Source: Streptomyces naganishii JCM 4654
Lineage (GTDB): Bacteria > Actinomycetota > Actinomycetes > Streptomycetales > Streptomycetaceae
Direction: 5' to 3'
Assembly (NCBI RefSeq): GCF_014650575.1
Contig: NZ_BMVF01000010.1
Span: 124,001-188,000, forward strand
DNA length: 64,000 bases
Position 1 is the first letter of the stretch; every line of letters begins with the position of its first letter. The position numbers and the translations under genes are program-made. The notes beneath the pieces are model-generated. The model saw only the letters and a program-made list of their open reading frames with translations. It did no database searches and had not been told where the DNA came from. Below are positions 38,072 through 47,094 of the stretch, in pieces.

Positions 38072-39388
38072 TCAGCCGACGTCTGCGTCCGCCAGCGTCC
38101 GCGTGACGTCGACGAAGCCCTTCGTGGCCGACTCCAGCCGGCCCTGCCGTACCACCTGCAGGGTCAGGTCGGCGTTGACCAGGCGGGCGAAGCCGGTCGA
38201 GTCGAGCAGGTCCGACAGCCGCCAGCGCAGCGGCGGCGTCAGACCGCCGGTGCCGACGCTCAGCCCGGCGTTCAGGGTGCGCCGTACGGTGTCGGCGCTC
38301 ACCTCCCCGGGGCCGATCTTCTCCAGGACCGCCCGCAGCACCGTGTAGGCGATCCACGTGGTCTGCACTCCGGCGTCCGCGGGGTCGATGCGGTTGTCGC
38401 CGAAGGCCTCCTCGTTGATCACCTTCTTCATGGCGTCCCAGCGCGGATCGTCCGCCGCCGGGTACCAGCCGGTGATGTACGAGCCCTCGTACGGCCCCGA
38501 CTGCCCGCCGCTCGCGTCGATCACCGTCTGGTCGACGCTGCCCAGCACGGCGGCTGTGCGCACCGCCGGGTAGCTCTGGCGCTCGCGGCGGAAGGAGTCC
38601 ATGAAGATGTCCGTGCGCTCCCCGAGGGCCGGGATCACGCAGCCCCGCTTCCCCGGCTGCGAGGTGGCCTGCCGCAGCGCGCGGTCGGCCTGGTCGGAGT
38701 ACTCGGTGGCGTCCTCGGGGGCCCGCTGGTCCTGGGCGGGCGAGTGGCCCGCGGCCTTCAGGCCCGCGTTGAGCAGGCCGGGCAGCTCGTCGCCCGCGAT
38801 GGTGTCGGGCCGTACGAGGACGACGGGGCCGCAGTCCGCGGCGAGCTCCTTGCCGAGGCCGACCAGCAGGGAGGGCTGACCGCCGTTGACGGGGTAGGAC
38901 AGCGCGCGGGTGAACTCCGCGGTGGTCACGCCGTAGCCGCCGACGTACGGGATGCCCGCGCCCTCCAGGGCGGGGAAGAAGGAGTCGCTGTACTGGCTGT
39001 AGGAGCCGACGACCGCGACCACGTTCCGTTTGGCGGCGAGCCGGGCGCACTTGGCCGCCTCCACGCCGTCGTTGCTCTCGTTGCAGGTCAGCACGTCCAG
39101 CTTGCGGCCGGCGATGCCGCCGTGGGAGTTGACCCAGCGGGCGTAGGCCCGGGCCATGGCCGGCATGCCCGGCTTGTTGGTGGCCCGGGTGTTCTCCGGC
39201 GCCCAGGTCATGACGGTGACGGTGTCGCCCCCGGAGCCCCCCGTGGCACCGGGGATGACACCGCATCCTGCGGCGAGCGACGCGCAGGCCGCCAGTGCGC
39301 AGGCGAGGAGCAGGCGCCTTCTTCTGGCGGGCCGGGCGGAGGTGGGGGAGAACGTGCTGCGCGTGCGTCGCCTGCCGGTCATGGGCAT
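38072..39388 (-). CDS. Branched-chain amino-acid type ABC solute-binding lipoprotein
   Basis: 438 residues. The N terminus is basic, then a hydrophobic signal ending in lipobox LAAGC, so it is lipid-anchored outside. The body is a type I periplasmic-binding fold (Peripla_BP_6): MTWAPENTRATNKPGMPAMARAYARWVN, GIAGRKLDVLTCNES, VVAVVGSYSQYSDSF, GVQTTWIAYTVLRAVL. No permease or ATPase is adjacent, so it is an orphan receptor. Its stop is 3 bp from that of the convergent upstream gene. ATG 39388 or 39382 are equally possible starts. Confidence 0.85.
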   Translation of the reverse strand: MPMTGRRRTRSTFSPTSARPARRRRLLLACALAACASLAAGCGVIPGATGGSGGDTVTVMTWAPENTRATNKPGMPAMARAYARWVNSHGGIAGRKLDVLTCNESNDGVEAAKCARLAAKRNVVAVVGSYSQYSDSFFPALEGAGIPYVGGYGVTTAEFTRALSYPVNGGQPSLLVGLGKELAADCGPVVLVRPDTIAGDELPGLLNAGLKAAGHSPAQDQRAPEDATEYSDQADRALRQATSQPGKRGCVIPALGERTDIFMDSFRRERQSYPAVRTAAVLGSVDQTVIDASGGQSGPYEGSYITGWYPAADDPRWDAMKKVINEEAFGDNRIDPADAGVQTTWIAYTVLRAVLEKIGPGEVSADTVRRTLNAGLSVGTGGLTPPLRWRLSDLLDSTGFARLVNADLTLQVVRQGRLESATKGFVDVTRTLADADVG

Positions 39389-39499
39389 GCACGATTCCGT
39401 CACACCTATAACCGAACAGTGACCGGAGGTCGACGGTGGGTGACGTGAAGGTGAATTGCCGGGGCCGGTGAGGGCGCCGCGGCCGGGAACGTACGATCG

Positions 39500-40000
39500 G
39501 TGACCGTGCAAGGTGTGGAGAACTCTTCCCGTCGCGGCCGTCGCTCATCCACCATGGGCGGCATGCCACTCAACGACATGCCGTGGTGGCGCTGGCGCAG
39601 CAATGTGCGCTCCGCGCTGCACATGCTCTCCGATCCGGTGTTCCAGCGGGACGTCTGGCTGGCCGGCGTGGAGGGGTACGGCGACGTCACGGACGCCGTC
39701 TACCGCCTGGTCGAGGACACCTGGCTGGACAACTGGTCCGCCGAGAAGTACGTCGGCACGATCTTCCGGGACTCGCAGGAGGCCGCGCTCGTCGACACGG
39801 CGGTGCTGCGGGTGCTGCGCATCATGCACCAGGTCGGCCCGGACGCGCCGGTGTCCGCCTACCTCGACCACCACGCCTGGCCGGAGGCGGTGCGGGCGGC
39901 CCGGGACGCGCACGTGCGGCTCGCGGCGAGCGACGGCGACGACCCCGACTCACCGCCGCGCAGCCTCGAGGTACTGCGAATAATGACCCACTCGGCCTGA
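39500..40000 (+). CDS. SCO4402-family conserved protein
   Basis: 166 residues from GTG 39500 (GGGAACG before it); ATG 39554 (MGGMPLNDMPWWRWR) may be the true start, as conservation in this family begins there. All-helical, acidic, with WWRWRSNVRSALHMLSDPVFQRDVWLAG and DNWSAEKYVGTIFRDSQEAALVD. Actinobacterial family of unknown function; the gene sits just before purU on the same strand. Confidence 0.75.
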   Translation: MTVQGVENSSRRGRRSSTMGGMPLNDMPWWRWRSNVRSALHMLSDPVFQRDVWLAGVEGYGDVTDAVYRLVEDTWLDNWSAEKYVGTIFRDSQEAALVDTAVLRVLRIMHQVGPDAPVSAYLDHHAWPEAVRAARDAHVRLAASDGDDPDSPPRSLEVLRIMTHSA

Positions 40001-40071
40001 CGGGCCTGACGCCGTCCCGTCCTGCGGGACGGCCGCCCGCTCCGGTGGGCCGTTGTGGGACCCTGTCCTGC

Positions 40072-40953
40072 ATGAACGAGCAGTCCACCGGAGCCGCGGC
40101 CACGGCCGACGAGTACGTACTGATCCTCTCCTGCCCGGACAAGCAGGGCATCGTGCACGCCGTGTCGAGCTATCTGTTCATGACCGGCTGCAACATCGAG
40201 GACAGCCAGCAGTTCGGCGACCACGACACCGGCCTGTTCTTCATGCGCGTCCACTTCTCCGCCGAGGCCCCGGTGACGGTGGACAAGCTGCGGGCGAGTT
40301 TCGCGGCGATCGGCGACTCCTTCGCGATGGACTGGCAGATCCACCGGGCCGACGAGAAGATGCGCGTGGTGCTGATGGTCAGCAGGTTCGGGCACTGCCT
40401 GAACGACCTGCTGTTCCGGGCCAGCATCGGGGCGCTGCCGGTGGAGATCGCGGCCGTGGTGTCCAACCACACCGACTTCGCCGAGCTCGTGGGGTCGTAC
40501 GACATCCCCTTCCACCACATCCCGGTGACCAGGGACACCAAGGCCGAGGCCGAGGCGCGGCTGCTGGAGATCGTGCGCGGGGAGAACGTCGAACTGGTCG
40601 TGCTCGCCCGCTACATGCAGGTCCTCTCCGACGATCTGTGCAAGCAGCTCAGCGGCCGGATCATCAACATCCACCACTCCTTCCTGCCGAGCTTCAAGGG
40701 CGCCAAGCCGTACCACCAGGCGCACGCCCGGGGCGTGAAGCTGATCGGCGCGACCGCGCACTACGTGACCGCCGACCTCGACGAGGGCCCGATCATCGAG
40801 CAGGAGGTCGAGCGCGTCGGCCACGACGTCACCCCCGACCAACTGGTCGCCGTGGGCCGCGACGTGGAGTGCCAGGCCCTGGCCCGTGCGGTGAAGTGGC
40901 ACGCCGAACGCCGGATCCTGCTCAACGGACGCCGCACGGTCGTCTTCGCCTGA
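40072..40953 (+). CDS. purU: Formyltetrahydrofolate deformylase
   Basis: 293 residues. An N-terminal ACT domain (about 14-90: LILSCPDKQGIVHAVSSYLF) is followed by a formyltransferase domain with the catalytic Asn/His/Asp set in INIHHSFLPSFKGAKPYHQA and HYVTADLDEGPIIEQ. Hydrolyses 10-formyl-THF to formate and THF, balancing one-carbon pools. Length is standard. A hairpin follows the stop. Confidence 0.95.
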   Translation: MNEQSTGAAATADEYVLILSCPDKQGIVHAVSSYLFMTGCNIEDSQQFGDHDTGLFFMRVHFSAEAPVTVDKLRASFAAIGDSFAMDWQIHRADEKMRVVLMVSRFGHCLNDLLFRASIGALPVEIAAVVSNHTDFAELVGSYDIPFHHIPVTRDTKAEAEARLLEIVRGENVELVVLARYMQVLSDDLCKQLSGRIINIHHSFLPSFKGAKPYHQAHARGVKLIGATAHYVTADLDEGPIIEQEVERVGHDVTPDQLVAVGRDVECQALARAVKWHAERRILLNGRRTVVFA

Positions 40954-40958
40954 GCCGG

Positions 40959-40978
40959 TCCCGGCGACGGCGCCGGGA
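40959..40978. terminator. Hairpin between purU and anti-sigma gene
   Basis: TCCCGGCG / CGCCGGGA, 8-bp perfect stem with loop ACGG, between the convergent stops of purU and the anti-sigma gene. Confidence 0.55.
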
Positions 40979-40991
40979 GCGCCCCGCCCGC

Positions 40992-42263
40992 CTACATGCG
41001 GCTGAGCGAAGCCGCCGCGTGCAGGACGTCGCGGATGGCCAGGCGGTCGCCCGCCTGCCCGGCGGCCGCCTCGTCCGGGGGCACGTGGCCGGCCGCGAGA
41101 CGGCAGAACTCCACGCCGTCCAGCGCCACATGGGCCACCTCGTACTCGGCCGAGCCCACCGCGCCGGGCGAGTCGAGCGGGATCAGCCACTCGCCGCCGC
41201 CGAGGCCCTCGATCTCCAGGCGCAGGCTGCGCCCCGGCTCGCCCGCGGTCACCAGGTGGCGGGCGTGGGCGGGGGAGGCGAGCCCGGCCTGGCGGCGGGC
41301 GGCCAGCACGGCCGGCAGCATCCGGGCGGCGAGGTCGATCATCCGGTTCAGGTGGCGCGGGGCGGGCGGCTCGTAGGGGTAGTCCACCGCGTCCGCGATG
41401 TCCTCGGCGTGCACCCAGCACTCGAAGGCGCGGTCGAGCATCGCGTCGGGCAGCGGCAGTTCGAAGCCGCCGTAGGGGACGGCGGGCGCGGGCGCCGCGT
41501 CCGGGCCGGTGAGCGAGACGGTCCGCACCAGGGCGTGGGTCTGCTCCCGCCACGGCGTGCGCACCGAGCGGGTGGGCGGGAAGTGCGAGGCGCGCCAGTA
41601 CGCCTCGGTGCGCGCGGCCGGGGTCGGACCGCCGCCGGGGATGTCGCCGAGCGGGTCGTCGAGCCCGAGGGCGACGGAGACCAGTCCGTCGACGCTCATC
41701 AGGTGCGCGATGACCCCGGCGACGGTCGTACGGCGGCTCGCCGTGCCCTCGCCCTCGAACCACCGCAGCCGCACCGGCGCGTGCCACTCGGCGTCCCCGA
41801 AGTCCTGGAGCAGCGCGTCGAGTCGGGCGGTCTCGGCGTCGTAGGGCGACGCCCAGCCGGGCACCGGGACGCGGGCCGGGCGGCGCTCGAGGCAGCCGTC
41901 CAGGACGCGGGTGCGCAGCCCGGGGTCGAGGTCCAGGCTCTCGGGCGGGTGGAGCAGGCCGACCGCCTCGCGCAGCCGGCGTGCCTCGTCCGCGCAGCCG
42001 CCGCACGCCCCGAGGTGCGCCTCGACGGCCGCGGTCTCCTGCGGGGAGCAGGCGGCCAGCGCCCACGCCCCGAGGAGCGATTTCAGGACGTCGTGGTCCA
42101 GCACGAGTCCGCCCTGCTCCTTCAGCTCCGCCAACTCCTCCGGTCCGGGCAGCGGTTGCCCGCCGTCCTCCACTGACGTGCGGGGCATCGGTATGCGCGG
42201 CGCGCGTCCGCCGTGCTCGTCGTGGGCGCCGCCCTCGGCGGGCGGCCCGGTTCCCCCGCTCAT
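40992..42263 (-). CDS. Zinc anti-sigma factor fused to a mycothiol-isomerase-like domain
   Basis: 423 residues. The ZAS (zf-HC2) motif is seen as His 83, Cys 87, Cys 90 (AHLGACGGC) with the upstream His in DHDVLKSLLGAWAL. Instead of a membrane helix, a maleylpyruvate-isomerase N-terminal-like (DinB) domain follows (about 130-330: VAGVIAHLMSVDGLVSVAL, ECWVHAEDIADAV), then an SCP2-like tail. It is therefore a cytosolic anti-sigma factor, perhaps sensing thiol or metal state. Its ATG overlaps the sigma gene stop (ATGA). Confidence 0.85.
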   Translation of the reverse strand: MSGGTGPPAEGGAHDEHGGRAPRIPMPRTSVEDGGQPLPGPEELAELKEQGGLVLDHDVLKSLLGAWALAACSPQETAAVEAHLGACGGCADEARRLREAVGLLHPPESLDLDPGLRTRVLDGCLERRPARVPVPGWASPYDAETARLDALLQDFGDAEWHAPVRLRWFEGEGTASRRTTVAGVIAHLMSVDGLVSVALGLDDPLGDIPGGGPTPAARTEAYWRASHFPPTRSVRTPWREQTHALVRTVSLTGPDAAPAPAVPYGGFELPLPDAMLDRAFECWVHAEDIADAVDYPYEPPAPRHLNRMIDLAARMLPAVLAARRQAGLASPAHARHLVTAGEPGRSLRLEIEGLGGGEWLIPLDSPGAVGSAEYEVAHVALDGVEFCRLAAGHVPPDEAAAGQAGDRLAIRDVLHAAASLSRM

Positions 42264-42850
42264 GCCGCACCCCCGTAACCCGGCGGGGCGCCGGGGGAGT
42301 CCGGGGCGCCGGCGTCGTGGGCGGTGGACAGCAGTTGCAGTCCGAGGCGGAGCCGGCGGCGGGCCTCGTCGTCGGTGACGCCGAGGTCGACGGCGGTCTG
42401 GCGGTAGTCGCGGCGCTGGAAGTACGCCAGTTCCAGGGCGGCGCGCAGCGGGGCGGGCATGGAGTGGACGATGTAGTCGGCGCGGGCGGCGGCCGAGGCC
42501 CTTCGCACCCTGCGCTCCAGTTCCTCCGGCGAGCCGTCGCCCTCGCGGGCCTGCGCGGCGCCCATGGTGGCGCGCAGTCGCTGCACGGCCAGGCGGTGGG
42601 CCAGGGCGGCCACCCAGGAGCGCAGCGGGCCCTGCCGGGGGTCGTAGGCGTCGGGGTGTTCCCAGACGTGGGCGAAGACCTCGCGGGTGATGCCGTCGGC
42701 GGCCTGTTCGTCGCCGAGCACCCGGTGGGCGAGGCCGTGCACGAGGGAGGCGAAGCGGTCGTAGAGCTCGCCGAGGGCGGCCGCCTCCCCGCTCGCCAGC
42801 CGCTGCTGCATCCTTCGGTCCCAGCGGGGCGGTGCGTCCTTCTTCGCCAT
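42260..42850 (-). CDS. ECF-type RNA polymerase sigma factor
   Basis: 196 residues. Region 2 (ALGELYDRFASLVHGLAHRVLGDEQAADGITREVFAHVWEHPDAYD) and region 4 (APLRAALELAYFQRRDYRQTAVDLGVTDDEARRRLRLGLQLL) are clear; the usual acidic AEDVTQEVF is altered to ADGITREVF. No C-terminal extension. GAAGGGGG precedes the ATG. Co-transcribed with its anti-sigma factor by ATGA overlap, the usual pairing for stress-responsive ECF factors. Confidence 0.9.
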   Translation of the reverse strand: MAKKDAPPRWDRRMQQRLASGEAAALGELYDRFASLVHGLAHRVLGDEQAADGITREVFAHVWEHPDAYDPRQGPLRSWVAALAHRLAVQRLRATMGAAQAREGDGSPEELERRVRRASAAARADYIVHSMPAPLRAALELAYFQRRDYRQTAVDLGVTDDEARRRLRLGLQLLSTAHDAGAPDSPGAPPGYGGAA

Positions 42851-43186
42851 GCGGCCCCCTTCGCCGGTCCGTCCCGTTTTCCAGCGTGTGTGCTTGGTCT
42901 TGTCGAATGTAGTCGGCACGCCCAAGGACGCACGCCCCTTTGCTGCAATGTGCGCCCCCTGCGGCGTCGCAGGTGGTAGTGGACCTCCGAACCGATGCGT
43001 CCACTTTTGCACCAACTCCGATCGAACACGATCGAAGGTGACTGGAACAAGCCCCTGAATGAACGGTATCGGTTTGTCACGTGGAGTTTGGGGGAACGGC
43101 CGCTGGGCAGCCGCGCGGAAAGAAGCGTAGGAACTGGCTCCGTTTCCGGGCGGTTCCGGGAAGTTCCGGCGAGCGGAGGACGGGCC
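42851..43186. promoter_or_regulatory. Divergent intergenic region, sigma factor / STAS gene
   Basis: 336 bp without a gene. GATCGA is directly repeated at 43020 and 43030. Nearer the STAS gene, GTTT and GGGGAA elements about 15 bp apart (around 43073-43097) loosely fit the Streptomyces SigB-type pattern. Both are weak assignments. Confidence 0.3.
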
Positions 43187-43555
43187 GTGGCGTTCAAGGT
43201 GACCGGCGGTGAAGAGGGCGAGTGGAGCGTGCTCCAGGTCGCGGGCGAACTGGACCTGGTGACCTCGCCGGCGCTGCGCCAGCGGGTGCACGAGGTGGTG
43301 GCCGAGGGCCGGCACGACCTCGTACTGGACCTCTCGGAGGTCTTCTTCTGCGACTCCAGCGGCGTCGGCGTCCTCGTCGCCGCCCGCCGGCTGATCCGCT
43401 CCTGCCAGGGCCGGCTGCGCCTGATCCTGCCGGCCCGCGGCGGACTCGACGGCTCGCACGTCAACCGCGTCCTGAACGCGCTCGGCGTCCGCCGCCTCTT
43501 CGACGTCTACCCCGACCTCGCGGCCGCCGTCCACGAGGAGCCGCTCTCCGCCTGA
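43187..43555 (+). CDS. STAS-domain anti-sigma factor antagonist
   Basis: 122 residues, single STAS domain: VLQVAGELDLVTSPALRQRVHEVV and the phospho-Ser loop VFFCDSSGVGVLVAARR. In partner-switching, the unphosphorylated form binds an RsbW-like kinase and frees the sigma factor. GGAGGA is seven bases before the GTG start. An RsbW-like kinase is encoded at 49615, but pairing is not shown. Confidence 0.9.
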   Translation: MAFKVTGGEEGEWSVLQVAGELDLVTSPALRQRVHEVVAEGRHDLVLDLSEVFFCDSSGVGVLVAARRLIRSCQGRLRLILPARGGLDGSHVNRVLNALGVRRLFDVYPDLAAAVHEEPLSA

Positions 43556-43734
43556 GGCGCCTCGCGCTCGGGGAACGCTCGTGATCCGCTCGGGCGGTCC
43601 GGCCCCCGGGCCACACTCTTGTCCGGGAATTCCCCCGGTCTTGGCACAAGCGTCGTTTTCCCGTCCCCGAGGCGTGCCCGGCGTCGTACGCTCCCTGGCA
43701 GACCGACCCCTCACCTAAGGCGGCCAGAGAAGAC

Positions 43735-44247
43735 ATGGTCAGCAGCGAGTACGAGCGCAGGATCGCGGCCCGGTTCGCCACCTTCGACCAGGACGGCAAC
43801 GGCTGGATCGACCGGGAGGACTTCAGCGTGGCGGCCAAGGCGCTGCTCGCGGAGTTCGGCGTCACCGCGCGCTCCGACAGGGGCCAGGCCCTCTACGCGG
43901 GCGCGGAGGCGTTCTGGCAGGGCATGGCCGGGATCGCGGACCGCGACGGCGACCAGCGCATCACCCGCGAGGAGTTCGTGACCGGCGCGGTCAAGCGGCT
44001 GCGCGACAACCCCGAGCGCTTCGCCGAGATCGCCCGCCCCTTCCTGCACGCAGCCCTCGCGGTCGCCGACGGCGACGGCGACGGCGCCGCCACCGTCGCG
44101 GACACCGAGCGCGTGCTCCGGGTGCTCGGCGTGCCCGGCGGCACCGCCCGCGCCACCGCCGCCGCGCTGGACGCCGACGGGGACGGCAGGGTCGGCGAGG
44201 CGGAGATCGTGCCCGCCTTCGCCCGCTACTTCACCGTCCCCGAGTAG
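43735..44247 (+). CDS. Four-EF-hand calcium-binding protein
   Basis: 170 residues with four EF-hand loops at about 18-29 (DQDGNGWIDRED), 69-80 (DRDGDQRITREE), 112-123 (DGDGDGAATVAD, atypical with Ala-Ala) and 146-157 (DADGDGRVGEAE). It resembles calerythrin/sarcoplasmic calcium-binding proteins known in actinomycetes; a cytosolic Ca2+ buffer or sensor. Its last 22 bp overlap the 3' end of the convergent acyl-CoA synthetase gene. Confidence 0.9.
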   Translation: MVSSEYERRIAARFATFDQDGNGWIDREDFSVAAKALLAEFGVTARSDRGQALYAGAEAFWQGMAGIADRDGDQRITREEFVTGAVKRLRDNPERFAEIARPFLHAALAVADGDGDGAATVADTERVLRVLGVPGGTARATAAALDADGDGRVGEAEIVPAFARYFTVPE

Positions 44248-45734
44248 CGTTCGCGCAACTGGTACTTGAGCACCTTGCGCAGCGTGTCGCCCCGCGGAAG
44301 GGCGTCCACCACCTCCAGCTGTTCCGGCAGCTTGTGCACGGACAGCCCTTGCGCGCGCAGGAACGCGGTCACGTCCGCGAGGGTCAGCTCCCCGGCCCCC
44401 GGCGGCTGTTCCACCACCGCGCACACCCGCTCCCCGCGCTCGGCGTCCGGCAGCCCGACGACCGCCACGTCGCCCACCGCGGGGTGCCGGTGCAGCAGGT
44501 CCTCGATCTCCCGGGCCGAGATGTTCTCCCCCTTGCGGATGATCACGTCCTTGCGGCGGCCGGTGAGCACCAGGTGCCCGGAGGGGGTCAGGTGCCCGAG
44601 GTCGCCGGTGCGCAGGAACCCGTCCTCGTCGAAGGCCTCGGCCGTCTGCGCCGGGTCCAGATAGCCCCGGCACACGGCCTCCCCGCGCAGCCGGACCTCC
44701 CCGTCGACGATCCGTACCTCCATCTCCCGCGGCGGCCGCCCCTCCGTGGCCGCCAGGTCCTCAGCGCTGTCGCCGGGCGAGCCCATGGTGATCATCGGCA
44801 CCTCGGTCATGCCATACCCGTGGGTGAGCTGCACGCCCATCTCCCGTACGACGCTGTGGTAGAGCTCCGGCGGCTTGGGCGCCCCGCCCCCCGCGAGCAG
44901 CCGCAGGGTGGGCACCACCTTCCGCCCCGGCCGCTTGCGCTGCTCGGCCAGGAACATCGAGTAGAACGCGGTCGAGCCCCCGGCCACCGTGACCCCGTGC
45001 CTGCGGTAGTCCTCCAGCGTGTCCGGCAGCGCGAAGTGCTCCGCCATCAGCGCCGGGAAGCCGTACAGCAGCAGCATCACCGTGTAGTCGGGGCCGGCGA
45101 CATGGGCGTAGGGGAAGGCCATCGAGCCGACGTCGTCCGGTGTCAGGCGCAGCGCGTGCGCGAGGCAGGAGCCGGCCGCGATCAGTGAACGGTCGGTGTG
45201 CAGCACGCCCTTGGGCGCCGAGGTGGTCCCCGACGTCCAGTAGATCCAGCGCACCGAGGCTCCCTCGGCGGGCGGTGCGGGCAGCACCGAGGGATCGCCG
45301 TCGGGCAGCGAGTCGTACGCCTCGAAGACCCCCCTGGCGCCGAGCCGCCGGGCCATCGCGGTGTGGTCGAAGCCCCGCCAGGTGCCCGGCACCGCGAAGA
45401 ACTCCGCCCTCGACTCGCGCAGCGCGAAGCCGGCCTCGCGCTCGCGGTAGTAGGGGATGAGCGGGGTCTGCACGGCGCCGAGGCGGGCCAGCGCGAAGGA
45501 CAGCAGGGCGGTTTCGATCCGGGTGGGCAGCTGCCAGGCGACGACCGTTCCGGGGCGCACGCCCATGCCGTACAGCCCCGCCGCCACCCGCTCGGCCCGC
45601 TCGCGCAGCCCGCCGAAGGTCAGGGCGCGCTCGTCCTGGAGCAGCACGGGCCGGCCGGGGGTCAGCGCGGCCCGCCGGGACACCAGCTCCCACAGCGTGC
45701 GGGATCCGCTCAGTGCGTGCGCGGTGGCGTCCAT
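44226..45734 (-). CDS. AMP-binding acyl-CoA synthetase
   Basis: 502 residues of the ANL superfamily: P-loop IYWTSGTTSAPKGVLHT, HGYGMTEVPM, GFLRTGDLGHL, the hinge RRKDVIIRKGENIS and a C-terminal Lys in LRKVLKYQLRE. Activates a free acid to its acyl-CoA through an acyl-AMP. It is divergent from the amidohydrolase operon, and a CTGACG-N3-CGTCAG operator lies 16 bp before its ATG, so it is probably co-regulated with it. Substrate unknown. Confidence 0.88.
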   Translation of the reverse strand: MDATAHALSGSRTLWELVSRRAALTPGRPVLLQDERALTFGGLRERAERVAAGLYGMGVRPGTVVAWQLPTRIETALLSFALARLGAVQTPLIPYYREREAGFALRESRAEFFAVPGTWRGFDHTAMARRLGARGVFEAYDSLPDGDPSVLPAPPAEGASVRWIYWTSGTTSAPKGVLHTDRSLIAAGSCLAHALRLTPDDVGSMAFPYAHVAGPDYTVMLLLYGFPALMAEHFALPDTLEDYRRHGVTVAGGSTAFYSMFLAEQRKRPGRKVVPTLRLLAGGGAPKPPELYHSVVREMGVQLTHGYGMTEVPMITMGSPGDSAEDLAATEGRPPREMEVRIVDGEVRLRGEAVCRGYLDPAQTAEAFDEDGFLRTGDLGHLTPSGHLVLTGRRKDVIIRKGENISAREIEDLLHRHPAVGDVAVVGLPDAERGERVCAVVEQPPGAGELTLADVTAFLRAQGLSVHKLPEQLEVVDALPRGDTLRKVLKYQLRERYSGTVK

Positions 45735-45749
45735 CCCCCGGCCCCTTTG

Positions 45750-45764
45750 CTGACGAACCGTCAG
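45750..45764. promoter_or_regulatory. Operator copy 1, CTGACG-AAC-CGTCAG
   Basis: 15-bp dyad (6+3+6) followed by AT, 16 bp before the acyl-CoA synthetase start. One of four copies in the window. Confidence 0.65.
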
Positions 45765-45837
45765 ATCGTGCGGGAAGCGTAGGGCCCGGCGCCTTGTCGG
45801 TCCAGGGGTGCGGGGCTAGCCTTCCTCCGTGAGCCGT

Positions 45838-45856
45838 ATCTGACGACTCGTCAGAT
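45838..45856. promoter_or_regulatory. Operator copy 2, ATCTGACGACTCGTCAGAT
   Basis: Perfect 19-bp palindrome, 36 bp before the amidohydrolase start. Core identical to copies 1 and 4 apart from the central three bases. Confidence 0.7.
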
Positions 45857-45891
45857 CACGCCGTCACAGGACACGCCGGCGGAGGGGACCC

Positions 45892-47094
45892 ATGACGAGC
45901 GCGACCGAACTGCCCCGCATCATCAGCGTCGACGACCACGTGATCGAGCCCGCGCACCTCTTCGAGACCTGGCTGCCCGAGAAGTACCGCGACCGCGGCC
46001 CCAGGCCGCTGACGGCAGGCATCGGTGAACTCGCCTACGTGGGCGGCCGCTACCGCATCACCATGGACCCCGAAGGACCGCCCACCGACTGGTGGATCTA
46101 CGAGGACCTCCAGTTCCCGTACAAGCGCAACATCGCCGCCGTCGGCTTCGACCGGGACGAGATGACCCTGGAGGGCATCACCCGCGCCGAGATGCGGCCC
46201 GGCTGCTGGGACCCGGCCGAGCGGCTGAAGGACATGGACCTCAACCACGTCGAGGCCAGCCTCTGCTTCCCGACCTTCCCGCGCTTTTGCGGCCAGACCT
46301 TCGCCGAGGCGCACGACAAGGAGGTCGCGCTCGCCTGCGTGCGCGCCTACAACGACTGGATGGTCGAGGAGTGGTGCGGCGACAGCGGCGGCCGGCTGAT
46401 CCCGCTGTGCCTGATCCCGCTGTGGGACGTGGAGCTCGCGGTGGCCGAGATCCGGCGCAACGCCGCCCGCGGGGTGCGCGCGGTGACGTTCTCGGAGATC
46501 CCCACCCACCTGGGCCTGCCGTCCATCCACTCCGGCCACTGGGACCCCTTCTTCGCGGCCTGCGAGGACACCGGCACGGTCGTCAACATGCACATCGGGT
46601 CCAGCTCCCAGATGCCGGCCGCCTCCCCGGACGCCCCGCCCGCCGTCCAGGCCTCGCTCAGCTTCAACAACGCGATGGCCTCGATGATGGACTTCCTCTT
46701 CAGCGGCGTCCTGGTGCGCTTCCCCGCGCTCAAACTCGCCTACTCCGAGGGCCAGATGGGCTGGATCCCGTACGCCCTGGAACGCGCCGACGACGTGTGG
46801 CGCGAGCACCGGGCCTGGGGCGGGGTCAGGGACCTGATCCCCGAGCCGCCGTCCACGTACTACTACCGGCAGATCTTCTGCTGCTTCTTCCGCGACAAGC
46901 ACGGGGTGGCGTCCCTGGACGCCGTCGGCCGCGACAACGCCACCTTCGAGACCGACTACCCGCACGTCGACTCCACCTTCCCGCACACCAAGGAGGTCGC
47001 CCTCGACCACGTGCGGGGCCTGGACGCCGAGACCGTCCACAAGCTCATGCGCGGCAACGCGATCCGCATGCTCGGCCTGGACCTCGACCGCTGA
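45892..47094 (+). CDS. Amidohydrolase-2 family metal-dependent hydrolase
   Basis: 400 residues, TIM-barrel hydrolase. The N-terminal ISVDDHVIEPAHLFETW has a shortened metal motif (Asp-Asp-His). Other ligand candidates are VVNMHIGSSS and FETDYPHVDSTFPHT near the C terminus. This subgroup accompanies acyl-CoA degradation genes in actinobacteria and may hydrolyse or decarboxylate a ring-opened intermediate; the reaction is not known. GGAGGGG lies before the ATG. Its stop overlaps the next start (TGATG). Confidence 0.87.
   Translation: MTSATELPRIISVDDHVIEPAHLFETWLPEKYRDRGPRPLTAGIGELAYVGGRYRITMDPEGPPTDWWIYEDLQFPYKRNIAAVGFDRDEMTLEGITRAEMRPGCWDPAERLKDMDLNHVEASLCFPTFPRFCGQTFAEAHDKEVALACVRAYNDWMVEEWCGDSGGRLIPLCLIPLWDVELAVAEIRRNAARGVRAVTFSEIPTHLGLPSIHSGHWDPFFAACEDTGTVVNMHIGSSSQMPAASPDAPPAVQASLSFNNAMASMMDFLFSGVLVRFPALKLAYSEGQMGWIPYALERADDVWREHRAWGGVRDLIPEPPSTYYYRQIFCCFFRDKHGVASLDAVGRDNATFETDYPHVDSTFPHTKEVALDHVRGLDAETVHKLMRGNAIRMLGLDLDR

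Noticed and set aside
34423-38106. 1227-codon plus-strand frame and the matching 1097-codon minus frame (34637-37930)
   Set aside because: They run through the HTH-TPR gene, the intergenic gap and the TQF-repeat gene in other frames and consist mostly of Arg, Gly, Ala and Pro.
41981-42979. 332-codon plus-strand frame opposite the sigma/anti-sigma operon
   Set aside because: Antisense shadow rich in Arg, Pro and Gly over two strongly supported genes.
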